Of a stretch of DNA of 64,000 bases, positions 10,166 to 22,060 are shown one piece after another. The position numbers were made by a program, and so were the translations under genes. Source of the stretch: Aldrovandia affinis (lineage: Eukaryota; Chordata; Actinopteri; Notacanthiformes; Halosauridae); assembly GCA_029706075.1 (NCBI GenBank), contig JAINUG010000260.1, forward strand, positions 7,501-71,500. The letters are read 5' to 3'. The notes beneath the pieces are model-generated. The model was not told where the DNA came from. It worked only from the letters and a program-made list of their open reading frames with translations, and did not search any database. Numbering within the stretch: the stretch's first letter is position 1; each line of letters opens with the position of its first letter.

Positions 10166-12270
10166 TGATAGGCTATCTACTCTGTGGCTCTGATTTCAAG
10201 TTTTTCTTTTTTTGGTGCTCACAAAAATATATAAAAATATACAGTACATACATATACATATGTATATATACATATAAAGAGAAAAAACATCACAAGTTAA
10301 CGCACTGAGGTAGACACAAATTCACTTAAGCACCGTTTCAGATTATCTCTGGCTAAAAATGGGCTTAACGTTTCACCAGAGGATTCTGGGATCGACAGAG
10401 TAAAGGAAACTGCTGCTCTCATACGGTGACGGACAGAAACGAGCTGACGAGGGGCCCTGCGCATAAAGGGCCGCATTTCAAGTTCAAACTGATAAAGACG
10501 TGCTGCAATTCGGGCAACCGTTCTCCCTCAAAAGACACTGACATTATTAGGCTAGTGCGACTAAGTTTCTGAAAGAAAAGGATCTAACAAAAAACCTCTC
10601 AGCGGTACATCAAGACTCGAACATGAGAGAACAAGAGAGAGAGAGAGAGAGAGATACGTGTTTGGAGGCTGGAGCCCAAATATTTAAGAGAGAAGTTTAG
10701 GGGAGTTTCTTCGATGTTGGACGTGGCCTGCAAGCTGAGCACGCAGACATGCACAGTGCCTTTCATGTCCCGCGTGCGCGTCTCACAAATAAACTTGTAA
10801 GGGACCAATTCTGCGAGCGGAACAAGGATGCGCATTTGAATGCGGCACAGAGCGCTTAGATTGGGTGTCAGTGCGGAGCAGCCTCTGAGCCAGAAATCCC
10901 CACACTCTCCAAGCGCTTTGGCTTTTAATGCAGGATACTTGGATACCTTTGAGCCCACTCACAACACAAAGCTCTCGTGTCTGTGCGTCTCCTCTAAATC
11001 AGGCTAATCTTAACCACAGAAACAACCTTCCAGTATTGACATAAACTTCAGAGCCCAGCAGTGTGATGGGAACCCTTCTGAAAGCAAAATCTTTTGTAAT
11101 ACGGTAGTATGAAAAATATTACAATTATATATATTATTATTATTATGCACTTAAAAAAAAAAAACTGTATTATGATTGGGCAATCCAAATTTTGAAGAAA
11201 ATAAATAATATAAAATCTCAAATCTCACTCCTATTGCTTTAAATGTAATTAGACTAATTCTAGCATACATTGCAAAATGATAATGCAATGTAAATTCCTG
11301 AATATCTGCATAAAATTCCTTTTATTGTCATTTCAAATATAATCATAATGTCAAGTTTTTTGTTCTCACAATTCACAGAATAAATTAGAAGCAATATTAA
11401 CGTATTACAGCGCTCACTGAAATGCCTCCATCTCTCTGACTCTCTCTCTCTCTCTCTCTCCTGTCTAAGTCTCTTTTTTTTTGCGGTGACCCATCTGTCT
11501 TTAGCTTCACCCATCTCTGCATCTGGCATTCTAAAATCTAATTACCACTTTCATTTCGCCCATCCTCTGTCAACATGTGTGTGAGTGTGTTTTTGCATGA
11601 TTGTTTGAAGCCACTCTCCCCTCAGTCCAATTACTCCAGAACCCCAAACCCCAGGTACTGTCCCCAACCTCTAAATCCCTCCCCCCACCCCGCATTGTCC
11701 CACCCCCACAGGTCCCATGTGGCTCCCACGTTGCCCCCAACTCCCCGTGCCCAACTTCACTGAACATCTCACCACGTCTCAGCCGAGAGGGCCAAACCAG
11801 GATCAAGCATAATATAATAATATAATAATAAAAGGCCGCAAATATTAGCCTAAGCTTCGGAATGTTACTGATAACCCTGCTAATAATTTGGAGGCTGGAG
11901 ACGGGTACACTCTGACCTGAGCAGAACCTCAGGGCCATTTGTTCATCTCCCATGAAAAGACAGAGAACAACTGTAGGACCTTCTGGACTGTTTTATACTT
12001 GGTGTACACTTGAGCCCAATTTCAGTCCATTTTCTTCATTCCTAATCTCTTCATTTTCCATGTCCGTGTGCCATTTGAGGGTTTTAAATTTTTTTGGTTT
12101 CTTCTTCTGCAATGTATTTTTGCATTCAGTACGACCAAACTAAAACACTGTGCAAAAAGTCTGATATGTTTTCAGTTCCTCGGCCAAAGTTAAGGGCAAA
12201 GTGTATTGTGGGTGGGAAAAATCTGGCCCTTTTTCTGAGAGAATATAAATCTGTGAGGAAGCCATGCGGA
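10166..12270. other. No gene recognised
   Basis: Unique AT-leaning sequence with short (GA)n at 10633-10653 and (CT)n at about 11437-11461, and a TATATA-rich patch at 10230-10276. Open frames here have no recognisable domains. Confidence 0.55.
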
Positions 12271-12274
12271 TTCG

Positions 12275-12500
12275 TTTATCGCTCGGCCCCCACCACCCCC
12301 TCCCGACCCCCCCGACCCACCCACACCCCCAAACCACCCACACCCCCACCAATGCTCCTGTTGCACCCTCGCTATCCTTATTTAAATCTTTACCTCTCTC
12401 TGGTTTGTCTCTCATCCATCCTCCTCCCCCTCCCTCTCTTTCTCCATCCCTCTCTCCCTCTCTCTTTCCCTCCTCCTTCCCCCTCTCTCCTGCTTCTCTC
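12275..12500. repeat. C/CT-rich polypyrimidine tract
   Basis: CCACCC-rich sequence followed by CTCC/CTCT repeats that run into the minisatellite. Confidence 0.85.
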
Positions 12501-12502
12501 TC

Positions 12503-12565
12503 TCTATGTCTGAGGGCTCTCATACTCTCCCTCTCTATCTATCTATGTCTGAGGGCTCACCTACT

Positions 12566-12598
<33 letters not shown>

Positions 12599-13006
12599 GT
12601 GTGTCTGAGGGCTCTCCTACTCTCCCTCTCTCCCTCTCCCTCTCTCTCTATGTCTGAGGACTCTCATACTCTCCCTCTCTCTTTCTCTCTCTCTCTCTCT
12701 CTCTGTGTCTGAGGGCTCACCTACTCTCCCTCTCTCTTTCTCCCTCTCTCCTCTCTCTCTCTCTCTCTGTGTCTGAGGGCTCACCTCCTCTCCCTCTCTC
12801 CCTCTCTCTCTCTCTGTGTCTGAGGGCTCTCCTACTCTCCCTCTCTCTTTCTCCCTCTCTCTCCTCTCTCTCTCTCTCTGTGTCTGAGGGCTCACCTCCT
12901 CTCTCTCTCTCTCCCTCTCTCTCTCTGTGTCTGAGGGCTCTCCTACTCTCCCTCTCTCTTTCTCCCTCTCTCCCTCTCTCTCTCTCTCTGTGTCTGAGGG
13001 CTCTCC

Positions 13007-13052
<46 letters not shown>

Positions 13053-13068
13053 CTGAGGGCTCTCCTAC
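12503..13068. repeat. CT-rich minisatellite with TGTCTGAGGGCTC core
   Basis: About ten tandem units of roughly 50-65 bases, each (CT)n plus the core TGTCTGAGGGCTC and then CCTACTCTCCCTCT. Core starts fall near 12507, 12547, 12602, 12648, 12706, 12770, 12820, 12881, 12928, 12992 and 13050. The core is conserved and the CT filler varies in length. It is not coding. Confidence 0.9.
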
Positions 13069-13189
13069 TCGATATTCCAGCCTTGTCCCGCTGCAGTCTC
13101 CAGTGCAACTTTCTGACCCATTTCCTGTTTCCTCTCCGTCCCTGAGATCAAAGCCCGCAGGACAGCGCTGCCTTTGGCCAGGGGGAGAG

Positions 13190-13265
13190 GCGGAGGGAGG
13201 GATGAAGGGATGGAGGGACGGGGTATAGAGAGAGAGAGAGAGAGAGAGAGAGTGAGGGAGATGGG
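13190..13265. repeat. GA microsatellite
   Basis: A purine tract with pure (GA)n at about 13227-13251. Confidence 0.9.
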
Positions 13266-13765
13266 AGAGAACGGATGGGAGGACGGGTGTCCAGCAGTAC
13301 CTCGCTCTTTGTCCAAGGACGCGGTCTTCTTATTTTCCCACCAGAACTCACCTCTGTCATCGCTGTTTCTGCTGTGCTGGGCCATGCAAATGTTATCACC
13401 GTGATTCCTGGAACCATCTCAATGAGTTTGTTTGTTTTTTTGGGGGAGGAGGTGTGGAGTGTTCCACTGGGGGACGCACTTATACAGGAGACAAGCTGGA
13501 TGCTACTGTGGGAACGGTACGAGACGAAGGCATACGAGCACTGTCAAGCAAAAAAGCTCAATACCTCGATCAGCATCATCACCTGTTAACGTTTAACACT
13601 GCAACCTCACTGACAGTCTTACACATCCTATACAATGTAAAAGAGCAGTGCTCCAGCCTCCAACAAGACTGTCCATTTTAATGGGCTTCGGCTTACTGCA
13701 CTATTCAATCACATTCATCCTATTGAACTTAAATAAAATAAATAAACAAGGAGGTGGGTATGTCC
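13266..13765. other. No feature recognised
   Basis: Unique sequence. Open plus-strand frames at 13275-13681 lack any recognisable domain. Confidence 0.5.
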
Positions 13766-13766
13766 A

Positions 13767-13815
13767 GCAGACAGACGGATGGACGGACACAGACGGACGG
13801 ACGGACGGACGGAAA
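13767..13815. repeat. GACG tetranucleotide repeat
   Basis: Interrupted (GACG)n, rich in CpG. Confidence 0.9.
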
Positions 13816-14009
13816 TAGAGGGAGTCTTGGTGGAGGGGGGGGTTGGGGAGGTGTGCTGGCTGCATCTGCAGTGGTCTGGTGTTTCGGAGAAACACTGGCC
13901 CATTTGTACCCAGACCAGAGCGCTGTGTACTTTAACATTCCCCCTGCATCCTGACAAAGAGCACTAATTATAAATAAATTAGAGACACGACACGGCGTGC
14001 CACAAGGGG

Positions 14010-14180
14010 ACATGGAGAGGAGTGAGGGAGAGAGAGAGGGAGAGAAGGAGAGAGAAAGGGAGAGAGAGAAGGAGAGAGGGAGGGAAAGAGAGAGAGAGGG
14101 AGGGAGAGGGATTTGGGGAGGGGGGGGTTGTGTGATGGAAAGCAGGGAGAAGGAAAGAAGGGGAAATAGATAAGAAACAG
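14010..14180. repeat. GA-rich polypurine tract
   Basis: GAGAGGGAGAGA-type purine sequence on the plus strand, pure for long runs. Confidence 0.9.
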
Positions 14181-14769
14181 AGAGGGCTGAAGCAGAAGAG
14201 GGATGGGGAGTGAGTGAAAGGAATGCAAACTAGCAGTGAGTCTTTGATTTGCACGCGCCGTGCAACGCGGCCAGTGGTTACCGGGGCGGGCTGAGATAGG
14301 GCACAGGTTAGGATGCGGAAGGAAGAGGGGAAAAGATCAGGTTTTCAGCACGGTCGACGGCTGTAAAGCATTAAAAACTCAGGCTAAGACCTGTCAATTC
14401 ATGTCAAATTAAACTGTTTAAAATATATATATACAGTAGGCTCCGTTTTTATTCACTTGTAAAGTAATGAGGTATATTTTATGCTAAAAAAATTCCGAAA
14501 ATTCCAAACCTACATTACTAATACAATTGTTCAGAAAAACATATTTTGTTTTATTAATAATATTTTTTACCAGAAAACATTTGGATCACAATTATTCATG
14601 TCCCTAACTATTCTTTAAATTTAATCGAACAGATTATCTTCATAAATATACAATTTATTTGAAGTTCATTGGAAGGTTATGGAACTATAGAGTGGCCTAC
14701 AATGGTTTCCTGTTTCCCTATGGTATAAAAAGGAGGGAACACACATTTGAAATACTGTGGTCAGCCATC

Positions 14770-15678
14770 ATCATGGTGAAAGGCAAAGAACTCCCTGAAA
14801 GCATCAGACCGGAGATGGCTACAAAAAACGAAAAAGTTGTAAGATACTGCTTTCCACTTTTGTGTCAATTATTAGGAAGTTAAAGGCCACTGGAACATTG
14901 GATAACCAGCCAAGTAGAGGATGCAAGTCTTACCTGCCCCCACGTGTAGTGAGATGGATGTTCGAGAGGCAAAAGGAAGTCCAAGGGGCACAGTTCAAGA
15001 TCTCCAAAACAACCTGGCATCTTGGAGTTGCAAGGTGTCTAAAGCTACCATTTGACAACGCCTATAAGACAATGGCCTTATGGCAGAGTTGCAAGAAGGA
15101 AGCCTCTTTTGAAGACAATTCACCGAAAAAGGTGTCTTGAATTCGTCGTACTACATCTGAACTACAGTTGGAACCGTGTCTTGTGGCCGGATCAAGCTTT
15201 TTGGACATGCACATGCACGTAATGTTTGGCATCCCAAGAATTCAAGTAATGTTGAAAAGCACCTCATGCCTACCGTGAAACATGAGGGTGAATCTTTAAT
15301 GCTTTGGGGTTGTTTTGCATCCACAGGCCAAGACATTTTGTCCAAAAACCGTGTTCCCTCTGCCAGGAAGCTACACCTTGGCTACAGATGGACCTTCCAA
15401 CTAGACAATGATCCCAAACATACGTCCAAAGAAACTAAGAAAAATGGTTGACGGAGCACAAGATCAATGTCCTGACATGGCCATCTCAGTCTCCAGACCT
15501 GAATCCAATTGAACATTTGTGCAGTCCACAAATGTCAACCCAAGAATCTGAAGGAACTAGAACAATTCTTCATGGAGGAATGGTTGAGGATCCCAAGAAG
15601 TTCCATAACCTCGTACGACACTACAGAAGGAAACTACTTGCTGTTATAATGGCCAAGGGAGGAACCACAAAGTACTGA
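14770..15678 (+). pseudogene. Tc1 transposase pseudogene (DD34E type)
   Basis: Fragments in at least three frames follow the order of a Tc1 transposase, a cut-and-paste enzyme. Near 14775 is a start-like MVKGKELPESIR. An HTH-region frame follows at 14862-15140. Catalytic-core pieces TVKHEGESLMLWGCF and FQLDNDPKHTSKETK lie at about 15270-15440, then WPSQSPDLNPIEHL at about 15477-15517. The spacing from the first aspartate of the DND motif to the glutamate of NPIEHL fits DD34E once the break near 15448 is crossed. The first catalytic aspartate region (VLWPDQ) is altered from the usual WSDE-type motif. Frameshifts make it inactive. Confidence 0.88.
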
Positions 15679-15883
15679 TAACAGGGGTATGAATATTTGT
15701 GATTCTTGATTTTTCTGGGAAAAATTATAATTTCTGAACAACTCGTGCCAATGCATTATTATTAAAGAATATAATTTTCTGAATTTTATGAGTATGAAAT
15801 ATACCTGATTACTTACATAGTTTATTGTATACAATCTATTTTGTGCATCTTTTGTTCAGCTGCCAAAGATTATGTGTATTACT

Positions 15884-15998
15884 GTATCACGACACTGATC
15901 TCTGGCGCGGACTATGATTAATCTTACCATGTATTAATGCACATTTTGTAAGTCGCTCTGAATAAGAGCGTCTGCTAAATGCCTAAAATGTAAAAGAA
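15884..15998 (+). mobile_element. L2-type LINE 3' tail nested in the Tc1 element
   Basis: It matches the last 115 bases or so of the L2-like copy at 27920-28543, including ACTGATCTCT, GTATTAATGCACAT, GTAAGTCGCTCTG and GAGCGTCTGCTAAATGCC, and ends in a TAAAATGTAAA tail. It is strongly 5'-truncated, as is usual for target-primed reverse transcription. Confidence 0.8.
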
Positions 15999-16099
15999 AA
16001 TGCAAATGCATCTTAATCAAGGGTATGAATAAAAACAGAGCTTACTGTATATATATCAAGTTTTGTTCTGTATATATATCAAGGGCCTCCATGTTTGGA

Positions 16100-16933
16100 T
16101 ATCTAAGGTACATTTAGTTTATCAATTTGTAATCAAATCTTTTAGTAGCTCGATAGATATTTATACAATGGTTGTACAATGAAACAAAGAAACAGAAAAA
16201 ACAGATAGACTTGTTATAGGCATGAAATCATGCAAATGACTTCCCAGATGAATTATTATTCAACTCCATTTTTATGGAACAAATATATATTTTTTATCAA
16301 TAGATTAATTATTAATTATTTTTAAAATGAAAAAAACAGTGCTTCCCTAGAAAGGGCAGGGCTATGGGGTCTTGTCCCAGTCCGCAGACATAGTCAAATA
16401 TTTACCACCTGCCAATCATTCACAAGTGTGTTGACCATGAGGCTTCTGCTTGTGCTCACACAGAGAGAGGGGGTAACCAACTTTCCATCTTAATAGATAC
16501 ATTTTAACATTTAACATTTAACATTATTTATTTTTTCCAGCAGATTTCAATTAAAGCAAAGCAGCAACATTTATTTGACTATTTAACCATGCTATATTGT
16601 CAAGACAAAGTGTTAGATTTCACAAAAAGAAGCTAAACCAAGAATGTTCCAAAATCCATTATTCGTTCCCTTCGAACGAATAATGGATTTTTCAAACGGG
16701 GGGTTGGGGGTGGTCCATTTCTTTTTTCTCCTGAACACGCCATCTTTGTGAAACCCAACTCAGGAGATTTTACACAGTTCTCAAAAGCTTTTTCTGCTGA
16801 GGACTGTGTACAAATGTAGTGCACAGATCCTTCCAGTTCATCCCTCATTTTTCACAACATTCCCGTGCTCATGAAAACCAAAAGTAATGCTCTCCACCTA
16901 TCCCTCTCTTTCATTCTTTCTTTCTCTCTGTCT

Positions 16934-16935
<2 letters not shown>
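16100..16935. other. Unique AT-rich sequence; one hairpin inside
   Basis: No gene was recognised. The short perfect hairpin at 16651-16691 is listed separately. Confidence 0.5.
16651..16691. repeat. Perfect 18-bp hairpin
   Basis: AAAATCCATTATTCGTTC, a five-base loop CCTTC, then the exact complement GAACGAATAATGGATTTT. It is too short for a usual vertebrate pre-miRNA and may be an end-to-end MITE remnant or a chance palindrome. Confidence 0.85.

Positions 16936-16982
<47 letters not shown>
16936..16982. repeat. GA microsatellite
   Basis: Pure (GA)n of about 45 bases. Confidence 0.95.
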
Positions 16983-16984
<2 letters not shown>

Positions 16985-17297
16985 AAACATGAGAGAGCAG
17001 TGAAAGGCAGTGCAGAGGTCACACTCTGTGACACAGACAGCAAAGGTCAATGCTCTGACCTGACATTGCCCCCCCCACCCTAGACCCTCCCCCACCCTCA
17101 AAATCCCGCCATGATCCCCAAGCTACACACACATGATGTCATACTAGGGGGAGGGGACAGCCGACTGTGGGGGAGGGGGGAACCCCACTGTCCCAGACAA
17201 GACTGGGGCGATGGTTATGCTGATAGATCCAGAGGGGTGCGCGATATAACAAGGTCTTTTGACCATTAACAAATATATTATTAAAATGTTACAAACA

Positions 17298-17525
17298 TTT
17301 TACATTTACATTACATTTTAGGCATTTAGCAGACGCTCTTATCCAGAGCAACTTACACAGTTTACATTTCATTACATACAATCCATTTATACAGCTGGAT
17401 ATTTTACTGAAGCAATTCAGGTTAAATACCTTGCTCAAGGGTACAACAGCAGTGCCCCACCTGGGAATTGAACCTGCAACCTCTCAGTTACAAGCCCAGC
17501 TCCCTAACCATTGCACTACACTGCC
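17298..17525 (-). mobile_element. tRNA-derived SINE, family A, full length
   Basis: On the minus strand it starts GGCAGTGTAGTGCAATGG, with an A-box-like TAGTGCAATGG and a perfect B box GGTTCAATTCC. Then comes a body containing CCCTTGAGCAAGGTA and CAGCTGTATAAATGGATTG, and last the tail GATAAGAGCGTCTGCTAAAT followed by short TGTAA-type repeats. The tail matches the 3' end of the L2-type copy at 27920-28543, so the SINE probably uses that LINE's reverse transcriptase. No clear target duplication was found. Confidence 0.88.
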
Positions 17526-19310
17526 AGCAAACGTTAAATGTTAATTTTAGCACGGTGGGCATCGCTCAAGCCGTACAAACAATTTGGGACTAGTGCTACA
17601 GAACAAGATAGTTAATACACTAAGAGCGCCGGCTGATGTTTTTATGAACATGCATAAGTCTATTTACCAAGGGTAGGGTACAGTCTGGGACAGACAGAGC
17701 AAAATAACGAATGAATGATGTTAAATTGATAGCAACTGCGCTTAATCTTCACCCTTGTACTGAAGAGGATCAAAGTCATCTTAAAGAGTTTAACTTGGGC
17801 TACCGTTTTCAGCTGAAAGGCAATTTAAGTTAAAGTGCCTTGTAGATATAACAATGACATCTGCCTCAGGTGCCTGCAAAACGACTTACATTAGAAATAC
17901 ATTCACTTACTCTACAAGATCAAATCTTAGAATATTTACATTTGAGAGTTTGACGGGTAATAATAATAATATAATAATACGATTATATTCCTATACATCC
18001 AGGTGCTTCAGAATGTAACAAATCCAAATTCAATCAGTGAATCTACCAGTAGTTAACAGCAAAGAATCTGAACAAGAAAATTAATATATTTATAAAATGT
18101 TGGGATTTTAAAAGTTAAACACTGATTATTATTATTATTATTGTTATTATTACTATTATTATTATTATTATTAATAATATAACATGCCTGACTTATGAAG
18201 ATGAAAATGTATTTTATTTTTCCTTGATCATTTTAAATTATGTACTTTCATATCATTTATATAATCCTTATAATTATAATCTATATATAATTGAGCAATT
18301 CTTGTTATGCTGTGGAGTTGTGTGCATTTAGAATTAACAAATCAAATCAATAATAGAAATAGAAGTTAAGCAAATACAAGTTTTTATGCTTTATGAATGG
18401 TTAATTAATTGGGCATGAATATAAAGCATGGATGTCCATATATTCCCTAGGATGTTGAGTGAGCAGTGGTCGGTGGACTGGGAGTGAGGAGAGTTATTGA
18501 GCGTAGAGCTGTTTTCCCTTTTTCCCTTTTTATAAATCATAGAACCATAATTTAAATCTATTTAAACAAACAAATGATATACAAAATGTCTAAAAAATCT
18601 AAATACATTTTACATTCAATTCAATACTCATTTTATTCTCAAACAAGTGATATGGCTTGAATTTAAGATTTCAATACTTAGACTTTGTTTCACTTGACTT
18701 TTTGGCTCTCCTTTATTTTGCTCTAAAGACATTGTAAATATGTACAGTACATAATATGGCATTTAAAATATGTACATCCACATTACTCTGTGCTAATATA
18801 TCCCCATCTCTGTAATCTCCCAGCCAATCACGTTGTAGAATAATGAAAACCGACATGCATGAGCAGACCTGTCACAGCCAACCACACAACACGTACGTGA
18901 GCATCAATCGCCCGGGGCGCTGTTGTAGCTCACTGGAGAGAGGAAAGGTGTGTGACAGGTTTCCAAGCAGCATCTCAAACACGGAGGTCTAAAATTCATA
19001 AACTAACTGAATTATGTTGGCAAGGCGATCGGATATTTTTGCCTCCGTGGGCTGCCATCCTCAAACAGCACCGGGGGGAAACGCTGACTGTCTATTGGAT
19101 GCATGGCGCCACGCTCTTGCCACTCCTAAGACACCGCTGTGTTTGCTCTCGGCAGCAGGTGTGTCTGTAGTGAGCACAGCACTTAAACAGCACCCTCAAC
19201 CGGCGCTGTTTTCACAGACTCCATTACCGATAAACAGTGTTTTCTGCAGAGGTTTCGAACACAGCATTCCTCCCGTTGTGTGATTAGCCAGGCTGGCTTG
19301 ATTTCTGTGC
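17526..19310. other. No gene recognised; AT-rich
   Basis: AT-rich unique DNA with an (ATT)n microsatellite at about 18124-18178. A GC-richer stretch at about 18820-19090, with CCAATCACG and TGACAGG motifs, may be conserved, but nothing decisive is visible. Confidence 0.5.
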
Positions 19311-19316
19311 GATCAC

Positions 19317-19465
19317 TTAATAATAATAATATATGCCATTTAGCAGACGCTTTTATCCAAAGCGACTTACAGTAGTGAATGCATAAATTTTTTCAGTATA
19401 TGTGGTCCCAGTGGGAATTGAACCCACTCACTTAGTCACTTAGTGACTCCTATGCCATGTAACAC
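19317..19465 (-). mobile_element. tRNA-derived SINE, family B, diverged head
   Basis: On the minus strand it carries the B-box stretch GGTTCAATTCCC, CCACATATACTGAAAA and the tail GTAAGTCGCTTTGGATAAAA followed by GCGTCTGCTAAATGGC and (ATT)n. The tRNA-like head beyond the B box has diverged compared with the copy at 47262-47422. Confidence 0.8.
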
Positions 19466-19540
19466 CGAAAGCGCTTGCTTTACCTGACTCATGCATGGGC
19501 ACGCAACACAAAAATCTCTGTCATCTTAAACAAATTGTTA

Positions 19541-19650
19541 AATCAACAACCAATTTAGGAAACCAGGTAAGGTCAGTTAAATGTGTAATGAACTGCTTTA
19601 ATTGATCAATTAAGTGCTGAGTAACAACAAAAACCAGGAGACATGTAAAG
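19541..19650. mobile_element. Fragment of a non-autonomous DNA element
   Basis: CTGCTTTAATTGATCAATTA and AAGTGCTGAGTAACAACAAA match the internal sequence of the MITE at 47513-47697 (CTGCTTTAATTAATCAA, AAGTGCTGAGCGACATCAAA). The terminal inverted repeats are not preserved here. Confidence 0.6.
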
Positions 19651-19884
19651 GTCGGCTTTGACACAACACTGTCGCTACTGAAGTTGCGTCCATTGGTTGA
19701 AGTTTGACCGTATTAAGGCGAAGACATGAGACCAGGTTGCCTCTTTGGTAGTGGTTAACCAGAGTGTGTCATTTGCCAAAATAATGTGGTGCAGTGACAT
19801 TACTGAAGGGAACCAACTATACTGTAAATGCACACAGCTAACTCATGTACAAGCTCAAGGTAACAAAGGAAATGCTTGAGTAAA

Positions 19885-20350
19885 TTAAGGGTTCTGGCAG
19901 CTCTGTTATGGTGTGGGGTGTGTATTCCTGGCATGGTTTAGGTCCATCAACCCCTTAGAGGGCCAGGTAAATGCCAATAAACACAAAGCCACTCTGAGTA
20001 ATCACCATCATCCTATGGTGAAGCATTTCTATCCTGATGGGAGTATTCTCTTCCGGGATGACAATGCCCTCATCCACAGGGAAAGAGTGGTCACTGAATG
20101 GTTTGATGTAAACCATATCTCATGGCTGTCTCAGTCACCAGATTTCAACCCAGTTGAATACTTATGGGAGATTCTGGAGCGGTGCCTGAGAGCGTTTTTC
20201 CACCACCATCAACAAAACAACAAATGATGGAATTTGTCGTGGGAGGATGGTGTTGCATCCCTCCAACAGAGTTCCAGACACTTGCAGAATCTATGCCAAG
20301 TGGCATTGAAGCTGTTCCAGTGGCCCATGGTGGCCCAACACCCTATTAAG
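19885..20350 (+). pseudogene. Second Tc1/mariner-type transposase remnant
   Basis: A plus-strand frame at 19913-20227 holds VMVWGVYSW-like and LFRDDNALIHRERVVTEWFD residues and then WLSQSPDFNPVEYLWE, which are the second catalytic aspartate and the glutamate regions of a Tc1-like DDE transposase. The C-terminal part continues in another frame to about 20349 (SRHLQNLCQV and IEAVPVAHGGPTPY). The N-terminal DNA-binding region and the inverted repeats are missing. It differs in sequence from the 14.4-kb element, so it is a separate family. Confidence 0.85.
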
Positions 20351-21660
20351 TTTAGAATACATTTGAATGTATATCTGCCTCCTGCTATTTTGTCTGGCCA
20401 TCACCCTGGTTTTATATTGCTATGTTCCCTAAAGTTATCACGCATCAACCACAGAGTGACTGACCATTTTACATCAACTGAAAAAGCTGTTCAAATACAC
20501 CCTCCCTACCCCCAACACACACACACACACTGCCCCAAATGCCGCCCCCCCCCCCCCTCCCCTCCCTCCCCTCCCTTCCCCTTCGACCAGCACCACTCCC
20601 TCCCCCTAGCCTCACCAAAGGCTCTGCTAATTGGACATCGATTGCCAGACCTTCCAATCTCTTTTGAATATCTATCCCACTTTAATTGAAGAATTACTTT
20701 GCCGTTACCTAACCCTGAAGGAGGAAAGAGACACAGACAAATGCCTGTACACATACATGCAAAAACACACAGGTGCACACACACACAGAATGGGAAATGA
20801 TGCTCATTGTTCATCCAGACCCTTGTCCATATTTGAATGTGTCCGACTTTCTTATCACTTCTTCTTCTCCTGTAAAAAGCCATTAGCTGTTGCCGTTTTC
20901 CCCCCTCTCGTCCTTTGTTCTCTCTCCGCTGTCCTTTCTTTCCCTCCATTAGACGCAGGTAGCCTTCAGCCCTCACACCCACCCAGTTAATTACCACACA
21001 CAACATTCGGTCATGGTAAAAAGGTCTGAGCACGACTGACGGCGGCCTTGTGGCTTAGCGCTGAATTCACTTTACCGCCATTGTCCCTTAATAAAACTGC
21101 AAGTGCATATTGGACAACTAGTTTGCGGCTCATGCTGTGTTCACACCATGTAGGAAGGAGCGTAGCAACAACTTCTTTACTCGTAGCAACGACTTGGGAG
21201 TGTTCACGCCAATGTTCACGCGCTGAATCATTAGGGTGTTTACACAGCATCAAGATGGAGGTGTTTCAGAAATTGTGCATAATGTTAGTGATATTGACAA
21301 TGCCATTTTTCACAATGAATCGATAGTATCTCCTTCTAGACATCGAGGAGCAGGGGTGACGAACCAGGTCAAAAATAATGATAATAATGATGACAAATAA
21401 TACATTTTACAAATCAAACTACTTAACGTTAGCTGCAGACCTGTTGAAGGTTCCCAACAAAGACATATCAACCCTCTGTGATGCAGAGTGTCAACAAGTT
21501 CCGTGATGGTGACGTCACTATGCTGTAGTGGGAGAGATCGGTCTATTGAGAATCCCAGAGTTTGCGACTAGTAATTACAAGTTGGAAGCTGGCGTGAAAG
21601 TTTTTTCCTAGTGGGAAGCTCCTGTATAGGGTTACTGCCATATGGCGTGAATGCTGCATC
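20351..21660. other. No gene recognised; short CA and polypyrimidine tracts
   Basis: (CA)n at about 20515-20530 and CCCCTCCC-type sequence at 20543-20600, with a GCAACNACTT repeat pair near 21165-21195. The rest is unique. Confidence 0.5.
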
Positions 21661-22060
21661 ATATAAGTTTCGATACAGCATCACGGTGACACCGTGAAAA
21701 TGAACATTAGTCTCCTCCGACCCCTCAATAAAGCTACGTGGGCACGTAGCACAAAACTACATGTAACTACTAAAATAAAGGCAACACTTAAGTAAATGAG
21801 GGACCAGTTAAACGGGTACAGTACTGCGAGTGTCCGTCGGGGGGTGCCACGGCTGGTATCGGCGGATAGGCCCGGCCCTCCCCTTTCCAAAAGCCTAGTT
21901 TGGGCCAGGTCGGTTTGAGTGCTCCTCCCCGGGTTACCAAAGTGTTGCCTTCATTTTGGCAGTTACCTCTATATCATAACTAATCAAACTATCGATTTCA
22001 CGGTGACATCACGAAAGTAAATGTTCAGCATCCCCTGCACCTCTTGATAAATCTACATGG
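21661..22060. repeat. Diverged direct repeat, copies about 315 bp apart
   Basis: TCACGGTGACACCGTGAAAA, followed by a CTCAATAAAGCTACGTGGG stretch at 21684-21740, recurs as TCACGGTGACATCACGAAAG and CTTGATAAATCTACATGGG at 21999-22060. Both copies are preceded by ATCATA-type sequence. It is an old tandem duplication or two units of a larger repeat. Confidence 0.7.

Larger units (their letters stand above)
14434..16047 (+). mobile_element. Tc1-like DNA transposon, degenerate
   Basis: The ends are inverted repeats: CAGTAGGCTCCGTTTTTATT at 14434 and the complement of CAGTAAGCTCTGTTTTTATT ending at 16047, each flanked by TA, the Tc1/mariner target. The 1.6-kb length is typical for a whole element. 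Coding sequence on the plus strand is split over several frames (see the transposase entry). An L2-type tail is nested near the 3' end, so this copy was in place before that insertion. Confidence 0.9.

Noticed and set aside
12503..13068. CRISPR-like regular repeats
   Set aside because: Spacers are CT filler of varying length rather than unique spacers, and the genome is vertebrate.
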